From an uncultured Clostridia bacterium (GTDB lineage: Bacteria > Bacillota > Clostridia > Christensenellales > UBA1242): a DNA stretch of 13,850 nt. Position numbers and translations under genes: made by a program. The DNA is taken from contig CALCWV010000024.1 of NCBI GenBank assembly GCA_937907645.1, positions 1 through 13,850 on the forward strand, given 5' to 3'. The stretch's first letter is position 1. Every line of letters begins with the position of its first letter. The notes under the pieces are model-generated. The model worked only from the letters and a program-made list of their open reading frames with translations, had not been told where the DNA came from and searched no databases. This document shows, one piece after another, positions 1 through 7,250 of this stretch.

Positions 1-1139
1 GCAATTATAGCTAAGAAGACTGCTCCGAAAAGCGTTATTCTTTTTGAAATTTTCTTCAAATAATCCGCTGTAGGTTTTCCTGGTCTAATTCCTGTGATAA
101 ATCCTCCCTGTTGTTGTATTCTCTTTGAAATATCTTCTGTGTTAAACATAATTTGAGCATAGAAGAATGCAAAAGCGAAGATTAATACAGCCAGTACGAC
201 AATATAAATCCAAGAACCAGTTCCTAGCCATGTTTGATACCATTGCTCAGCGCTTGAGCCTGGCCAGAACATACTAATAATTAATTGAGGGAATGTAATC
301 AAAGCTGAAGCAAAAATGATTGGCATTACGTTTGTTCCGTTAACCTTAATTGGAATGTATGTGCTTTGTCCACCATACATTTTTCTTCCCTTAATTTGTT
401 TTGCATATTGAACAGGAACTCTTCTTTCTGCACAATCTACAAATACAATCAATGCAAAGATAGCAATCATAACAGCAAGGAAAATTAAAATTGTCCAAAG
501 GTTTATTATGTTACTTCCGATTGATTTAATTGCTGTTAAAATTCCGTCAGCGCCTGTTGAAAGGATACCTACAAAGATTAACAAGCTCATACCGTTTCCG
601 ATACCAATCTCTGTAATCTTTTCACCAAGCCAAACAGTGAACATTCCGCCAGCAACCAATACAAGAACAATACCTGTAGCAATAAGCCATGTAGGAGCTC
701 CAACCCAAAGAGCATTTGAAGTATCAAGAGCACTTTGATAGGAGATTACAATACCAACTGCTTGTGCGATAGAAAGCACTAAAGCGGCAATTCTTGTATA
801 TAAATTTATTTTCTTTCTTCCATCTTCACCTGCTTTTGAAAGTTTTTCAAGTGCAGGAATTGCAACCGTCAATAGTTGTATAACAATAGACGCAGTGATA
901 TACGGAGAAACCCCCAGAGCCAACAATGAACAGTTGCTCAAAGCTCCACCGCTTATCATATTCATAATACTAAAGATACTGTAGCTATTACCTTCGATAT
1001 CCTTGTCAATCTTAGCGATATCAAATCCAGGAATTGGCAACCAGCATCCTACTCTATATATAAAGAGAAGAAGAAGAGTGATAAATATCTTCTTTCTTAC
1101 ATCTTTTACCTTAAAGGCGTTTGCAATGGTTTTAAACAT
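1..1139 (-). CDS. secY: Preprotein translocase subunit SecY (C-terminus outside window)
   Basis: Central channel subunit of the SecYEG translocon in the cytoplasmic membrane; it passes unfolded secretory proteins and inserts membrane proteins. The first 379 codons are in the window, and the family is usually about 420-440 residues, so the last membrane segments lie beyond position 1. Visible marks: TM1 at about residues 18-36, the plug/TM2 region SGGALSNCSLLALGVSPYI (63-81), the cytosolic loop AERRVPVQYAK (237-247), NGTNVMPIIFASAL (267-280) and the C5 loop GGFITGIRPGK (345-355), including the conserved arginine of IRPG. The ATG is preceded by GAGGAG and sits 2 bp after the rplO stop, so its translation is probably coupled to rplO. 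It is the last spc-operon gene visible here. Confidence 0.97.
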   Translation of the reverse strand, partial: MFKTIANAFKVKDVRKKIFITLLLLFIYRVGCWLPIPGFDIAKIDKDIEGNSYSIFSIMNMISGGALSNCSLLALGVSPYITASIVIQLLTVAIPALEKLSKAGEDGRKKINLYTRIAALVLSIAQAVGIVISYQSALDTSNALWVGAPTWLIATGIVLVLVAGGMFTVWLGEKITEIGIGNGMSLLIFVGILSTGADGILTAIKSIGSNIINLWTILIFLAVMIAIFALIVFVDCAERRVPVQYAKQIKGRKMYGGQSTYIPIKVNGTNVMPIIFASALITFPQLIISMFWPGSSAEQWYQTWLGTGSWIYIVVLAVLIFAFAFFYAQIMFNTEDISKRIQQQGGFITGIRPGKPTADYLKKISKRITLFGAVFLAII

Positions 1140-1141
1140 TT

Positions 1142-1585
1142 TTACTCCTCGACTCTTCCGCCAGCTTTTTCGATTTTTTCTCTAGCTGTAGCGGTTACTT
1201 TGTTTGCTTTAACGATAAGAGGTTTTGTTAATTCTCCATCGCCAAGAACTTTCAATCCATATGGTTGTAATTTACCAATTAAACGAAGTTCATATAAAAG
1301 TTCAGCAGTAACAACTGTGTTTGGTTCGAATCCTTCGAGATCCCCAACGTTGATTGTTGCATAAACCTTTTTATTATTTTTATTGTTGAATCCACGGATT
1401 GCCATTTTTCTGATAAGTGGAATATTTCCGCCTTCGAATCCAGCTTTTACTCCACCACCACTACGTGCATTTTGACCTTTATGGCCCTTTCCGCTAGTCT
1501 TACCAATTCCGCTTCCGATTCCTCTACCAACTCTAACTTTCTTAGTAGTTGCACCTTGTGCAGGTTTAAGATTCTCTAATTGCAT
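1142..1585 (-). CDS. rplO: 50S ribosomal protein L15
   Basis: Late-assembly protein of the large subunit that contacts 23S rRNA. The 147-residue product has the family's usual length. Its N-terminal half is the expected basic, glycine-rich extended segment (GRGIGSGIGKTSGKGHKGQ, residues 20-38), followed by FEGGNIPLIRKMAIRGF (50-66). The globular C-terminal domain ends in EKAGGRVEE. It lies between rpmD (9 bp upstream) and secY (2 bp downstream), the normal order. Its last codons supply the GAGGAG ribosome binding site of secY. Nothing unusual is seen. Confidence 0.98.
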   Translation of the reverse strand: MQLENLKPAQGATTKKVRVGRGIGSGIGKTSGKGHKGQNARSGGGVKAGFEGGNIPLIRKMAIRGFNNKNNKKVYATINVGDLEGFEPNTVVTAELLYELRLIGKLQPYGLKVLGDGELTKPLIVKANKVTATAREKIEKAGGRVEE

Positions 1586-1594
1586 AATTTCCTC

Positions 1595-1783
1595 CTAGTT
1601 TTCCTCTTCGACTTTTACAAGGTGTTTAACATGGAATAAACTTCCTCTAATACTTGCGTTATCTGGTAAAAGTCTTGTTTGACCTAACTTTGTAAGACCA
1701 AGTGCTTCTAAGATTTTGCTTTGTTTTTTATTGTATCCGATAGCACTTCTTACATATGTTACCTTAAGTTTTTTATCTGCCAT
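1595..1783 (-). CDS. rpmD: 50S ribosomal protein L30
   Basis: Small large-subunit protein of 62 residues. It begins with the typical strand KLKVTYVRSAIGYNKKQ and contains the family core LGLTKLGQTRLLPDNASIRG, then a helix ending in VKVEEEN. L30 is absent from some bacteria, so its presence is mildly informative. The position between rpsE and rplO is the canonical one. The upstream AAGGAGGAT gives a strong ribosome binding site. Identification rests on the matching sequence, the length and the neighbours together. Confidence 0.96.
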   Translation of the reverse strand: MADKKLKVTYVRSAIGYNKKQSKILEALGLTKLGQTRLLPDNASIRGSLFHVKHLVKVEEEN

Positions 1784-1796
1784 TTTTCAATCCTCC

Positions 1797-2366
1797 TTAA
1801 ATCTCTTCAGGAGCCTTGCCACGACGAGCAGCAATCTCTTCACGAGTTCTAAGAGCAACAAGACCATTCATAGTTGCTTTTACACAGTTAATTTTGTTAG
1901 TTGAACCATGTATTTTTGTAACGATATCTTTAATTCCTGCAAGTTCAAGAACAGCACGAGCTGCTCCACCTGCGATAACTCCTGTACCAGGTTTAGCAGG
2001 AAGCATAAGAATTTGAGTTGAACCAAACTTACCAATGATTTCGTGTGGGATAGTTCCGTCTACGACTCTAATCTTATTGATGTTTTTCTTAGCTGCAGCT
2101 GTAGCTTTGTCGATAGCAGCTGGAACTTCTTGAGATTTTCCAATTCCAAGACCAACTCCATTCTTGCCATCTCCTACAACAACTAATGCAGAGAAACGAA
2201 GTGTACGACCACCCTTAACAACCTTAGTTACCTTTCTAACGCAAACTAATTTCTTATCGAAACCTTCTTCTTCACGTTTTGGGGCAGCTTTACGATCTGT
2301 TTTTGGCTTTCCTTCAAATTTTCTAGCTTTTTTAACTTCTTTTACTTCTTTAACTTCTTCGCTCAC
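1797..2366 (-). CDS. rpsE: 30S ribosomal protein S5
   Basis: Small-subunit protein at the mRNA entry and decoding region, important for translational accuracy. The product has 189 residues against about 165 in common model bacteria. The excess is a charged N-terminal extension (residues 1-34) starting with a short EVKEVKEVK repeat. The body is canonical: VTKVVKGGRT (46-55; the loop altered in spectinomycin-resistant mutants of other species), LVVVGDGKNGVGLG (61-74), GTGVIAGGAARAVLE (127-141) and HGSTNKINCVKATMNGL (153-169). It lies between rplR and rpmD with gaps of 9 and 13 bp. The start is supported by AGGAGG at 2371-2376 just upstream. Confidence 0.98.
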   Translation of the reverse strand: MSEEVKEVKEVKKARKFEGKPKTDRKAAPKREEEGFDKKLVCVRKVTKVVKGGRTLRFSALVVVGDGKNGVGLGIGKSQEVPAAIDKATAAAKKNINKIRVVDGTIPHEIIGKFGSTQILMLPAKPGTGVIAGGAARAVLELAGIKDIVTKIHGSTNKINCVKATMNGLVALRTREEIAARRGKAPEEI

Positions 2367-2375
2367 TTTGTCCTC

Positions 2376-2744
2376 CTAAAACTTAAGCCCAGCTTCTCTG
2401 GCAGCATCAGCAAGAGCTTGAACTCTTCCTGTGTAAAGGTATCCACCTCTGTCAAATACAACTGTATCAATCTTCTTTGCTTTTGCTCTTTCAGCAATTG
2501 CAGCACCGACTAATTTAGCTTGTTCTGTTTTGTTCTTTCCTGCACAATTCTTAGCAATTTCTTTTTCTAATGTTGATGCGCTAACAAGTGTTGTTCCTGT
2601 AACATCATCAATGATTTGAGCATAGATTTGAGTTAAACTTCTGTAAACGTTAAGACGAGGTCTTTCAGCTGTTCCAGAAAGCTTATTTCTAACTCTGTTA
2701 TGACGAACTTTTCTGTCAATGTTTTTATCACTTTTGTTTATCAT
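2376..2744 (-). CDS. rplR: 50S ribosomal protein L18
   Basis: Binds 5S rRNA and helps form the central protuberance of the large subunit together with L5. The product has 122 residues. Its basic N-terminus (RKVRHNRVRNKLSGT) and RPRLNVYRSL are followed by the family signature FDRGGYLYTGRVQALADAA (97-115) and the end EAGLKF. Size and order (rplF upstream, rpsE downstream) are standard. The start ATG is preceded by GGAGTTAGAAAG, a usable ribosome binding site that overlaps the end of rplF. Confidence 0.98.
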   Translation of the reverse strand: MINKSDKNIDRKVRHNRVRNKLSGTAERPRLNVYRSLTQIYAQIIDDVTGTTLVSASTLEKEIAKNCAGKNKTEQAKLVGAAIAERAKAKKIDTVVFDRGGYLYTGRVQALADAAREAGLKF

Positions 2745-2755
2745 CTTTCTAACTC

Positions 2756-3307
2756 CTACTTCTTGCCTTTACCTGCAGTTTTTCCGACTTTTCTGATTAC
2801 TACTTCGTCTTTGTAACGAACACCATATCCGTGATAAGGTTCAACTGGACGAAGATCTCTAATATTTGATGCGAATTGACCAACTCTTTGCTTATCAATT
2901 CCGCTTACAACTAATTCAGTTGCACTAACAGCTTTAACATCGATATCTTCTGGGATATCAACATTAACGTCGTGTGAGAATCCAAGGTCTAATGTAAGTT
3001 TCTTTCCAGAAACAGTTGCTTTGTAACCTACCCCGCTGATTAAGAGTCCTTTAGTAAATCCTTCAGAAACTCCAACAACCATATTATGGATAAGTCTGTT
3101 ATAAAGACCTTGTTTTGCGTTAGCTGTTGAGTCTTCTGTGTTAGCGATAACTGTGTGGATGTCGCTTCCTTTAATTTCAACGGCTATACATTTTTCGATT
3201 TTTTGTTTTAATGTTCCTTTTGGTCCTGAAACTGTAATTTCATTTCCACTAAGGGTTGCTGATACTCCAGCAGGCATAACGATAACTTTACTTCCTATTC
3301 TAGACAT
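2756..3307 (-). CDS. rplF: 50S ribosomal protein L6
   Basis: Large-subunit protein near the factor-binding site and the sarcin-ricin loop. The 183 residues contain two repeated L6 alpha/beta domains. The N-terminus is MSRIGSKVIVMPAGV, ISGVGYKATVSGKKLTLDLG lies mid-protein (90-109) and the L6 signature EPYHGYGVRYKDE is at 156-168. The C-terminal tail is lysine and glycine rich (KVGKTAGKGKK). It lies between rpsH (11 bp gap) and rplR (11 bp gap). A GGGGTAGGA stretch just upstream of the ATG provides the ribosome binding site. Confidence 0.98.
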   Translation of the reverse strand: MSRIGSKVIVMPAGVSATLSGNEITVSGPKGTLKQKIEKCIAVEIKGSDIHTVIANTEDSTANAKQGLYNRLIHNMVVGVSEGFTKGLLISGVGYKATVSGKKLTLDLGFSHDVNVDIPEDIDVKAVSATELVVSGIDKQRVGQFASNIRDLRPVEPYHGYGVRYKDEVVIRKVGKTAGKGKK

Positions 3308-3318
3308 ATCCTACCCCC

Positions 3319-3714
3319 TTACCATACATAAGCGAGAACTTCGCCACCAACGTTAAGTTCACGAGCTTTCTTATCAGTCATGATACCTTTGTTTGTTGAG
3401 ATAATAGCGATTCCAAGTCCGCTTATAACATATGGAATTTTATCTTTTTGTGCATAAATTCTAAGTCCTGGTTTAGAAATTCTCTTAAGACCTTGAATAA
3501 CGCTTCCTTGTTCATCATATTTCAAAACGATATTGATGTTTTTGAAATTTCCAGCGTCAACAACTTCGTAAGAAGTAATATAACCTTCTTCTAAAAGAAT
3601 TCTTGCGATTTCCATTTTTTCCTTTGATGCAGGAACGCTAACTGTTTCGTGTTTTGCTTTTAAAGCGTTACGAATTCTTGTGAGCATATCTGCAATTGAA
3701 TCTGTAGTTAACAT
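3319..3714 (-). CDS. rpsH: 30S ribosomal protein S8
   Basis: Primary 16S rRNA-binding protein of the small-subunit platform. In E. coli it also represses its own operon at a site before rplE; I do not see an obvious copy of that site in the short gap between rplX and rplE here. The product has 131 residues, the usual size. N-terminal core: TDSIADMLTRIRNALKAKH (4-22). C-terminal signature: GLGIAIISTNKGIMTDKKA (99-117), ending GGEVLAYVW. It lies between rpsN and rplF. Confidence 0.98.
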   Translation of the reverse strand: MLTTDSIADMLTRIRNALKAKHETVSVPASKEKMEIARILLEEGYITSYEVVDAGNFKNINIVLKYDEQGSVIQGLKRISKPGLRIYAQKDKIPYVISGLGIAIISTNKGIMTDKKARELNVGGEVLAYVW

Positions 3715-3723
3715 ATTTCCTCC

Positions 3724-3909
3724 TTACCAACTTGCCTTCTTAACGCCAGGGATTTCACCTTTGCTTGCAAGTTCTCTGAAACAAACTCTGCAAATGCCGT
3801 ATTTCTTAAGAACAGAGTGAGGTCTTCCGCAAAGCTTGCAACGAGTATATTCTCTTGTTTCGTATTTTTGTTTCTTTTGTTGTTTTTCTTTAAGTGCTTG
3901 TCTTGCCAT
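3724..3909 (-). CDS. rpsN: 30S ribosomal protein S14, zinc-binding short form
   Basis: Small-subunit head protein that binds 16S rRNA late in assembly. This is the short (61-residue), zinc-containing form, also named RpsZ or type Z. Cysteines at 24, 27, 40 and 43 form two CxxC knuckles (CKLCGRP and CRVCF) separated by a basic stretch. The C-terminus IPGVKKASW matches the family. The zinc form is typical of Bacillota and many other bacteria; a zinc-free paralogue, if present, would be elsewhere. Spacing is 12 bp from rplE and 9 bp to rpsH. Confidence 0.97.
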   Translation of the reverse strand: MARQALKEKQQKKQKYETREYTRCKLCGRPHSVLKKYGICRVCFRELASKGEIPGVKKASW

Positions 3910-3921
3910 ATTCCACTCTCC

Positions 3922-4473
3922 TTATCTATTGAAAGGCATTCCGAGTGCCTTCAAAAGTGCCTTTGCTTCAGCGTCTGTCTTTGCAGTAGTTACAAAACAT
4001 ACATCAAATCCTCTTACTTTTTCTACTTTGTCGTAAGAAATTTCAGGGAAGATTAATTGTTCTTTAATTCCCATAGCATAGTTTCCTCTGCCATCGAATG
4101 ACTTATCAGAAACACCATGGAAGTCTCTAACTCTTGGAAGAGCGATAGCTGTTAATCTATCGAAGAATTCATACATTCTGTCTCCACGAAGAGTTACTTT
4201 AGCACCAATTTTTTGTCCTTGACGCAATGTAAAGTTAGAAATTGATTTCTTTGCAACAGTTGCTACTGGTTTTTGACCAGAGATAGCCATAAGTTCATCT
4301 AAAGCAATGTTGAAGCTCTTTGAGTTACTCTTTACGTCTCCAAGTCCCATGTTAAGAGTAATTTTTTCAAGTTTTGGAACTTCATTAATATTTTTGTATC
4401 CGAACTCTTTGATAAGAGCAGGAACAACTTCTTCTCTATATAACTTGTGAAGTCTATTTAATTCTTTTGCCAT
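3922..4473 (-). CDS. rplE: 50S ribosomal protein L5
   Basis: Binds 5S rRNA and docks it to the central protuberance, contacting the P-site tRNA. The product is 183 residues if it begins at the second of two adjacent ATG codons (MAKELNRL). The first ATG (4476) would add one Met. I prefer 4473 because AGGAG (4481-4485) is then 7 nt away rather than 4. Family features are PKLEKITLNMGLGD near residue 34, IGAKVTLRGDRMYEFFDRL in the middle, RVRDFHGVS and the end ALLKALGMPFNR. The ribosome binding site overlaps the rplX stop codon, suggesting coupled translation. Confidence 0.97.
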   Translation of the reverse strand: MAKELNRLHKLYREEVVPALIKEFGYKNINEVPKLEKITLNMGLGDVKSNSKSFNIALDELMAISGQKPVATVAKKSISNFTLRQGQKIGAKVTLRGDRMYEFFDRLTAIALPRVRDFHGVSDKSFDGRGNYAMGIKEQLIFPEISYDKVEKVRGFDVCFVTTAKTDAEAKALLKALGMPFNR

Positions 4474-4483
4474 CATTCAACTC

Positions 4484-4870
4484 CTAATTATTTTCTGCTG
4501 TTTTGGCTTTCGACTTTTGTTTTTTAGCTGCCTTTTTTGTAGCTTTTACAAACTCTTTATCAAGGCTTGCATTACATTTTTTGCATGAACGAACTTTCTT
4601 TCCGTCCACTTCTGTGTGAGCAACTCTTGTTGCCTTTCCACATACAGGGCAAACTACCATTACGTTTGAAGCATCGATTGCAGCAGGCTTCTTAGCAATT
4701 CCACCTTTATCTTGTTGAGATCTTGGTTTATTGTGTTTTGTAACGATGTTTACGTTTTCAACTAGAACTTTTCCGTCTTTTGGAGAAACTTCTAATACTT
4801 TTCCAGTTTTCTTTTTATCTTTTCCAGCGATAACAACTACATTATCACCTTTCTTAATAGCTAAACTCAT
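4484..4870 (-). CDS. rplX: 50S ribosomal protein L24, zinc-ribbon form with a C-terminal tail
   Basis: Early assembly-initiator protein that binds the 5' domain of 23S rRNA. The N-terminal KOW fold is clear (IKKGDNVVVIAGKDKKKTGKV, broken here after residue 24). L24 is usually about 100-110 residues, but this one has 128. Two CxxC pairs (Cys74/77 in CPVCGK and Cys96/99 in CKKC) enclose TRVAHTEVDGKKVR and should bind zinc; many bacteria, such as E. coli, lack these cysteines. After residue 104 comes a lysine/alanine-rich tail (EFVKATKKAAKKQKSKAK), probably disordered and RNA-contacting. Its neighbours rplN and rplE are canonical. Confidence 0.97.
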   Translation of the reverse strand: MSLAIKKGDNVVVIAGKDKKKTGKVLEVSPKDGKVLVENVNIVTKHNKPRSQQDKGGIAKKPAAIDASNVMVVCPVCGKATRVAHTEVDGKKVRSCKKCNASLDKEFVKATKKAAKKQKSKAKTAENN

Positions 4871-4885
4871 TTTTCATTTCTCCTT

Positions 4886-5254
4886 TTAAATAACCTCTGG
4901 AGCGAGAGATATAATCTTCATATATCCCTTATCTCTAAGTTCTCTTGCGATAGGTCCGAAAACACGAGATCCTCTAGGTTGTTTTTGGTTATCAATAATG
5001 ACTGCTGCATTATCATCAAATCTAATATGAGAGCCATCTTGACGACGAAGTCCCTTAACTGAACGAACTATAACCGCCTTAACAACATCTCCTTTCTTGA
5101 CTGTTCCACCAGGAATAGCTTTTTTAACAGAAGCAACAATAACATCACCGATATTTCCGCTTCTTCTAAAAGATCCACCGAGTACTCTGATACACATAAT
5201 TTCTTTTGCACCAGTATTGTCAGCAACTTTTAATCTTGTTTGAGGTTGTATCAT
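4886..5254 (-). CDS. rplN: 50S ribosomal protein L14
   Basis: Large-subunit protein at the inter-subunit face, forming a bridge to the small subunit and contacting L19. The product has 122 residues, the standard length. It starts MIQPQTRLKVADNTGAKEI and contains CIRVLGGSFRRSGNIGDVI, the signature KGDVVKAVIVRSVKGLRRQDG, and RVFGPIARELRDK near the C-terminus. It is one of the most conserved proteins of the cluster. A strong AAGGAGGG ribosome binding site precedes the ATG. rpsQ lies 13 bp upstream and rplX 15 bp downstream. Confidence 0.98.
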   Translation of the reverse strand: MIQPQTRLKVADNTGAKEIMCIRVLGGSFRRSGNIGDVIVASVKKAIPGGTVKKGDVVKAVIVRSVKGLRRQDGSHIRFDDNAAVIIDNQKQPRGSRVFGPIARELRDKGYMKIISLAPEVI

Positions 5255-5267
5255 CTTATTGCCCTCC

Positions 5268-5528
5268 TTACTTAGCTTTTTCTATGATTTTAACAAGTCT
5301 GTAGTATTTGTCTTTTGACATTGGACGAGTTTCCATAATAAGAACTGTGTCACCAACACCGCATTCATTGTTTTCATCATGAACTTTGAATTTTTTAGAT
5401 TTTTGAACGACTTTTTTATAAACTTTGTGGTTTACTCTGGAAACAACGTTAACAACAACTGTCTTGTCCATTTTTCCAGCACTTACAACAACACCAGTTC
5501 TGGTAAGTCTTGAATTTCTATCTTCCAT
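5268..5528 (-). CDS. rpsQ: 30S ribosomal protein S17
   Basis: Primary binder of 16S rRNA helices in the small-subunit body (OB fold). I chose the ATG at 5528, giving 86 residues starting MEDRNSRLTRTGVVVSAGK. It is the only in-frame start with a good site (GGAGG, 5 nt upstream) and it gives the normal family length. Two upstream in-frame ATGs (5540, 5555) lie inside rpmC and would add a non-family leader. The motif MDKTVVVNVVSRVNHKVYKK and the C-terminal GDTVLIMETRPMSKDKYYRL identify the family. The gene overlaps rpmC by 11 bp, so it is probably translationally coupled. Confidence 0.97.
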   Translation of the reverse strand: MEDRNSRLTRTGVVVSAGKMDKTVVVNVVSRVNHKVYKKVVQKSKKFKVHDENNECGVGDTVLIMETRPMSKDKYYRLVKIIEKAK

Positions 5529-5739
5529 TGTTTCCTCCATTAGCCTTTTCAGCAACTTGTTTTTCTCTTAAAACAGTCTTAACTTTAGCAATTTCTCTTC
5601 TTACGTTTCTAATTGCAAGTGGATTTGCAAGATTTCTAGTAGCGTGAGAGAATCTAAGGTTGAAGAGTTCATTGTTTAACTCTTTTACTTTTGCATTAAG
5701 TTCATCGATGCTAAGACATTTAATTTCACTAGTTTTCAT
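5518..5739 (-). CDS. rpmC: 50S ribosomal protein L29
   Basis: Small helical protein next to the polypeptide exit, where with L23 it helps form the docking site for trigger factor and SRP. The 73 residues are mostly the expected two-helix hairpin: SIDELNAKVKELNNELFNLRFSHAT, then the conserved NPLAIRNVRREIAKVKTVLRE. The family is usually 60-70 residues, and the last ten (EKANGGNNGR) form a polar tail. The tail's coding DNA doubles as the GGAGG ribosome binding site of rpsQ, which may explain why it is kept. The start overlaps the end of rplP by 11 bp. Confidence 0.97.
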   Translation of the reverse strand: MKTSEIKCLSIDELNAKVKELNNELFNLRFSHATRNLANPLAIRNVRREIAKVKTVLREKQVAEKANGGNNGR

Positions 5740-6172
5740 CTTTCACACCACCTTCTTCTACAATTTGTTCCTTTTTTACGAATTTTGTTTTGCAAGGAAG
5801 TTTATGTCCAGCCAATCTGAAAGCTTCTCTTGCAACTTCTTCAGCAACTCCTTCTACTTCGAAAAGGACTCTGCCTGGTTTAACAACAGCAACCCAGAAT
5901 TCAGGATTTCCTTTACCGGAACCCATTCTTGTTTCTGCTGGTTTCTTTGTTACAGGTTTATCAGGGAAAATCTTAATCCAAACTTTTCCGCCTCTCTTAA
6001 TATAACGAGTTAAAGCGATACGAGCAGCTTCGATTTGATTTGATTTGATCCAGCAAGGTTCTGTAGCGATCATTCCATACTCTCCGTATGCAACTGTGTT
6101 ACCTCTTAAAGCCTTACCTGTCATTCTGCCTCTGAAAACCTTTCTTCTTTTAACTCTCTTAGGCATTAACAT
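5729..6172 (-). CDS. rplP: 50S ribosomal protein L16
   Basis: Large-subunit protein near the A site that helps organise tRNA binding and late assembly. The product has 147 residues. It opens MLMPKRVKRRKVFRGRMTGKA, and the core motif GGKVWIKIFPDKPVTKKPAE is followed by TRMGSGKGNPEFWVAVVKPG (81-100). Arg82 corresponds to the arginine that is hydroxylated in E. coli L16. The start overlaps the rpsC stop by one base (TAATG), and GGAGGA lies upstream inside rpsC. A second Met (residue 3) is also possible. Confidence 0.98.
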   Translation of the reverse strand: MLMPKRVKRRKVFRGRMTGKALRGNTVAYGEYGMIATEPCWIKSNQIEAARIALTRYIKRGGKVWIKIFPDKPVTKKPAETRMGSGKGNPEFWVAVVKPGRVLFEVEGVAEEVAREAFRLAGHKLPCKTKFVKKEQIVEEGGVKDEN

Positions 6173-6840
6173 TATTCTTGTCCTCCTTTGTCAGCTGACT
6201 TACTAGGTAAGATTTCACCTTTGTAAATCCAGCACTTAACTCCTAACTTACCGTAGTTAGTATAAGCAGCAACTGTTCCATAGTCAATGTCCGCTCTGAT
6301 AGTGTGAAGAGGAAGAGATCCTTCCATGTAATGCTCAGATCTGTGAAGAGTGTTAGCTCCATCGATAACACCATTCAATTGAACTTTACATCCCTTAGCA
6401 CCAGCTTTCATAACTCTTTGGATAGCCATCTTTAATGCTCTTCTCCATTGAACACGTTTCTCAAGTTGAGAAGCGATTGACTCAGCAACTAATTGAGCAT
6501 CTAAATCAGGTTTTTTAACTTCTTTTACGTTAATAACAAGGTTTTTAACAGGTCTAATTAAACCAGCAACTTCCTTCTTAATAACTTCAATACCTGCACC
6601 TTTTTGACCAATGATCATACCAGGTTTAGCAGTGTAAACATCAACAACTAATCTTGCATCAGTTCTCTCGATTGTGATTTTAGAGATTGCACAAGCATAG
6701 TATTTTTTCTTTAAAAATTTCTTAATTTTTTGGTCTTCAACAAGATTGTCAGCGAAATCAGCTTTCTTTGCATACCAAGTAGCATTCCAATCTTTGTTTA
6801 CACCAAGTCTAAGTCCAATTGGACTAACTTTCTGTCCCAT
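6172..6840 (-). CDS. rpsC: 30S ribosomal protein S3
   Basis: Small-subunit head protein at the mRNA entry tunnel, part of the ribosomal helicase. The product has 222 residues. N-terminus GQKVSPIGLRLGV; KH domain with the GxxG loop GQKG at 78-81; RVQWRRALKMAIQRVM (129-144), carrying basic residues equivalent to the mRNA-unwinding face; C-terminal domain with PLHTIRADIDYG (177-188) and YGKLGVKCWIYKGEILP. Positions 156-176 are unlike the common GRLGGAEIARTEWYREGR consensus as I recall it, and two of its arginines are replaced here by Met and Ser. The reading frame is intact. Confidence 0.98.
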   Translation of the reverse strand: MGQKVSPIGLRLGVNKDWNATWYAKKADFADNLVEDQKIKKFLKKKYYACAISKITIERTDARLVVDVYTAKPGMIIGQKGAGIEVIKKEVAGLIRPVKNLVINVKEVKKPDLDAQLVAESIASQLEKRVQWRRALKMAIQRVMKAGAKGCKVQLNGVIDGANTLHRSEHYMEGSLPLHTIRADIDYGTVAAYTNYGKLGVKCWIYKGEILPSKSADKGGQE

Positions 6841-6850
6841 GCGTTCCTCC

Positions 6851-7237
6851 TTATTTCACTTCATCAAGCACAATTGTAATGTGTGATGTCTTCTTTAAAA
6901 TTCTATCTCCACTTCCCTTAGCTCTTTGAGAAATTCTCTTAAGCATTGGGCCTGAAGTTGCGTAACATTCAGCAACGAATAGGCTGTCTCTATTCATTCC
7001 TTTGTTATTTTCTGCGTTTGCGATTGCAGATTTAAGTACTTTTACACTTTCGGCAGCAGCTGAATCTGGCATATTTTCTAATATAGCAACAGCTTCATTA
7101 ACTTTTTTACCTCTAATTAAGTCTAAAACGATACGAACCTTTGATGAGCTCATTCTAATGTAATTTGCTTTTGCAAATGGGCGAATGTCTTTCTCTTTGG
7201 CTCTTCTTTCTGCTTTTTGTCTAATTCTTGTAGCCAT
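6851..7237 (-). CDS. rplV: 50S ribosomal protein L22
   Basis: Binds all domains of 23S rRNA; its long beta-hairpin lines the constriction of the nascent peptide tunnel. The product has 128 residues, longer than E. coli L22 (110), with extra charged residues at the N-terminus (RQKAERRAKEKD). The globular fold is recognisable from SSKVRIVLDLIRGKKVNEAV (31-50) and LKSAIANAENN. The hairpin is GPMLKRISQRAKGSGDRILK (96-115), followed by KTSHITIVL. Its tip differs from E. coli at positions matching Arg92 (here Ser109) and Ala93 (here Gly110). The gene sits between rpsS and rpsC as expected. Confidence 0.98.
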   Translation of the reverse strand: MATRIRQKAERRAKEKDIRPFAKANYIRMSSSKVRIVLDLIRGKKVNEAVAILENMPDSAAAESVKVLKSAIANAENNKGMNRDSLFVAECYATSGPMLKRISQRAKGSGDRILKKTSHITIVLDEVK

Positions 7238-7250
7238 TTCTCACCTCTTC

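Noticed and set aside
508..738. Plus-strand frame inside secY
   Set aside because: Shadow of the SecY reading frame.
5660..6013. 117-codon plus-strand frame
   Set aside because: Lies opposite rpmC and rplP, has no ribosome binding site and no family resemblance.
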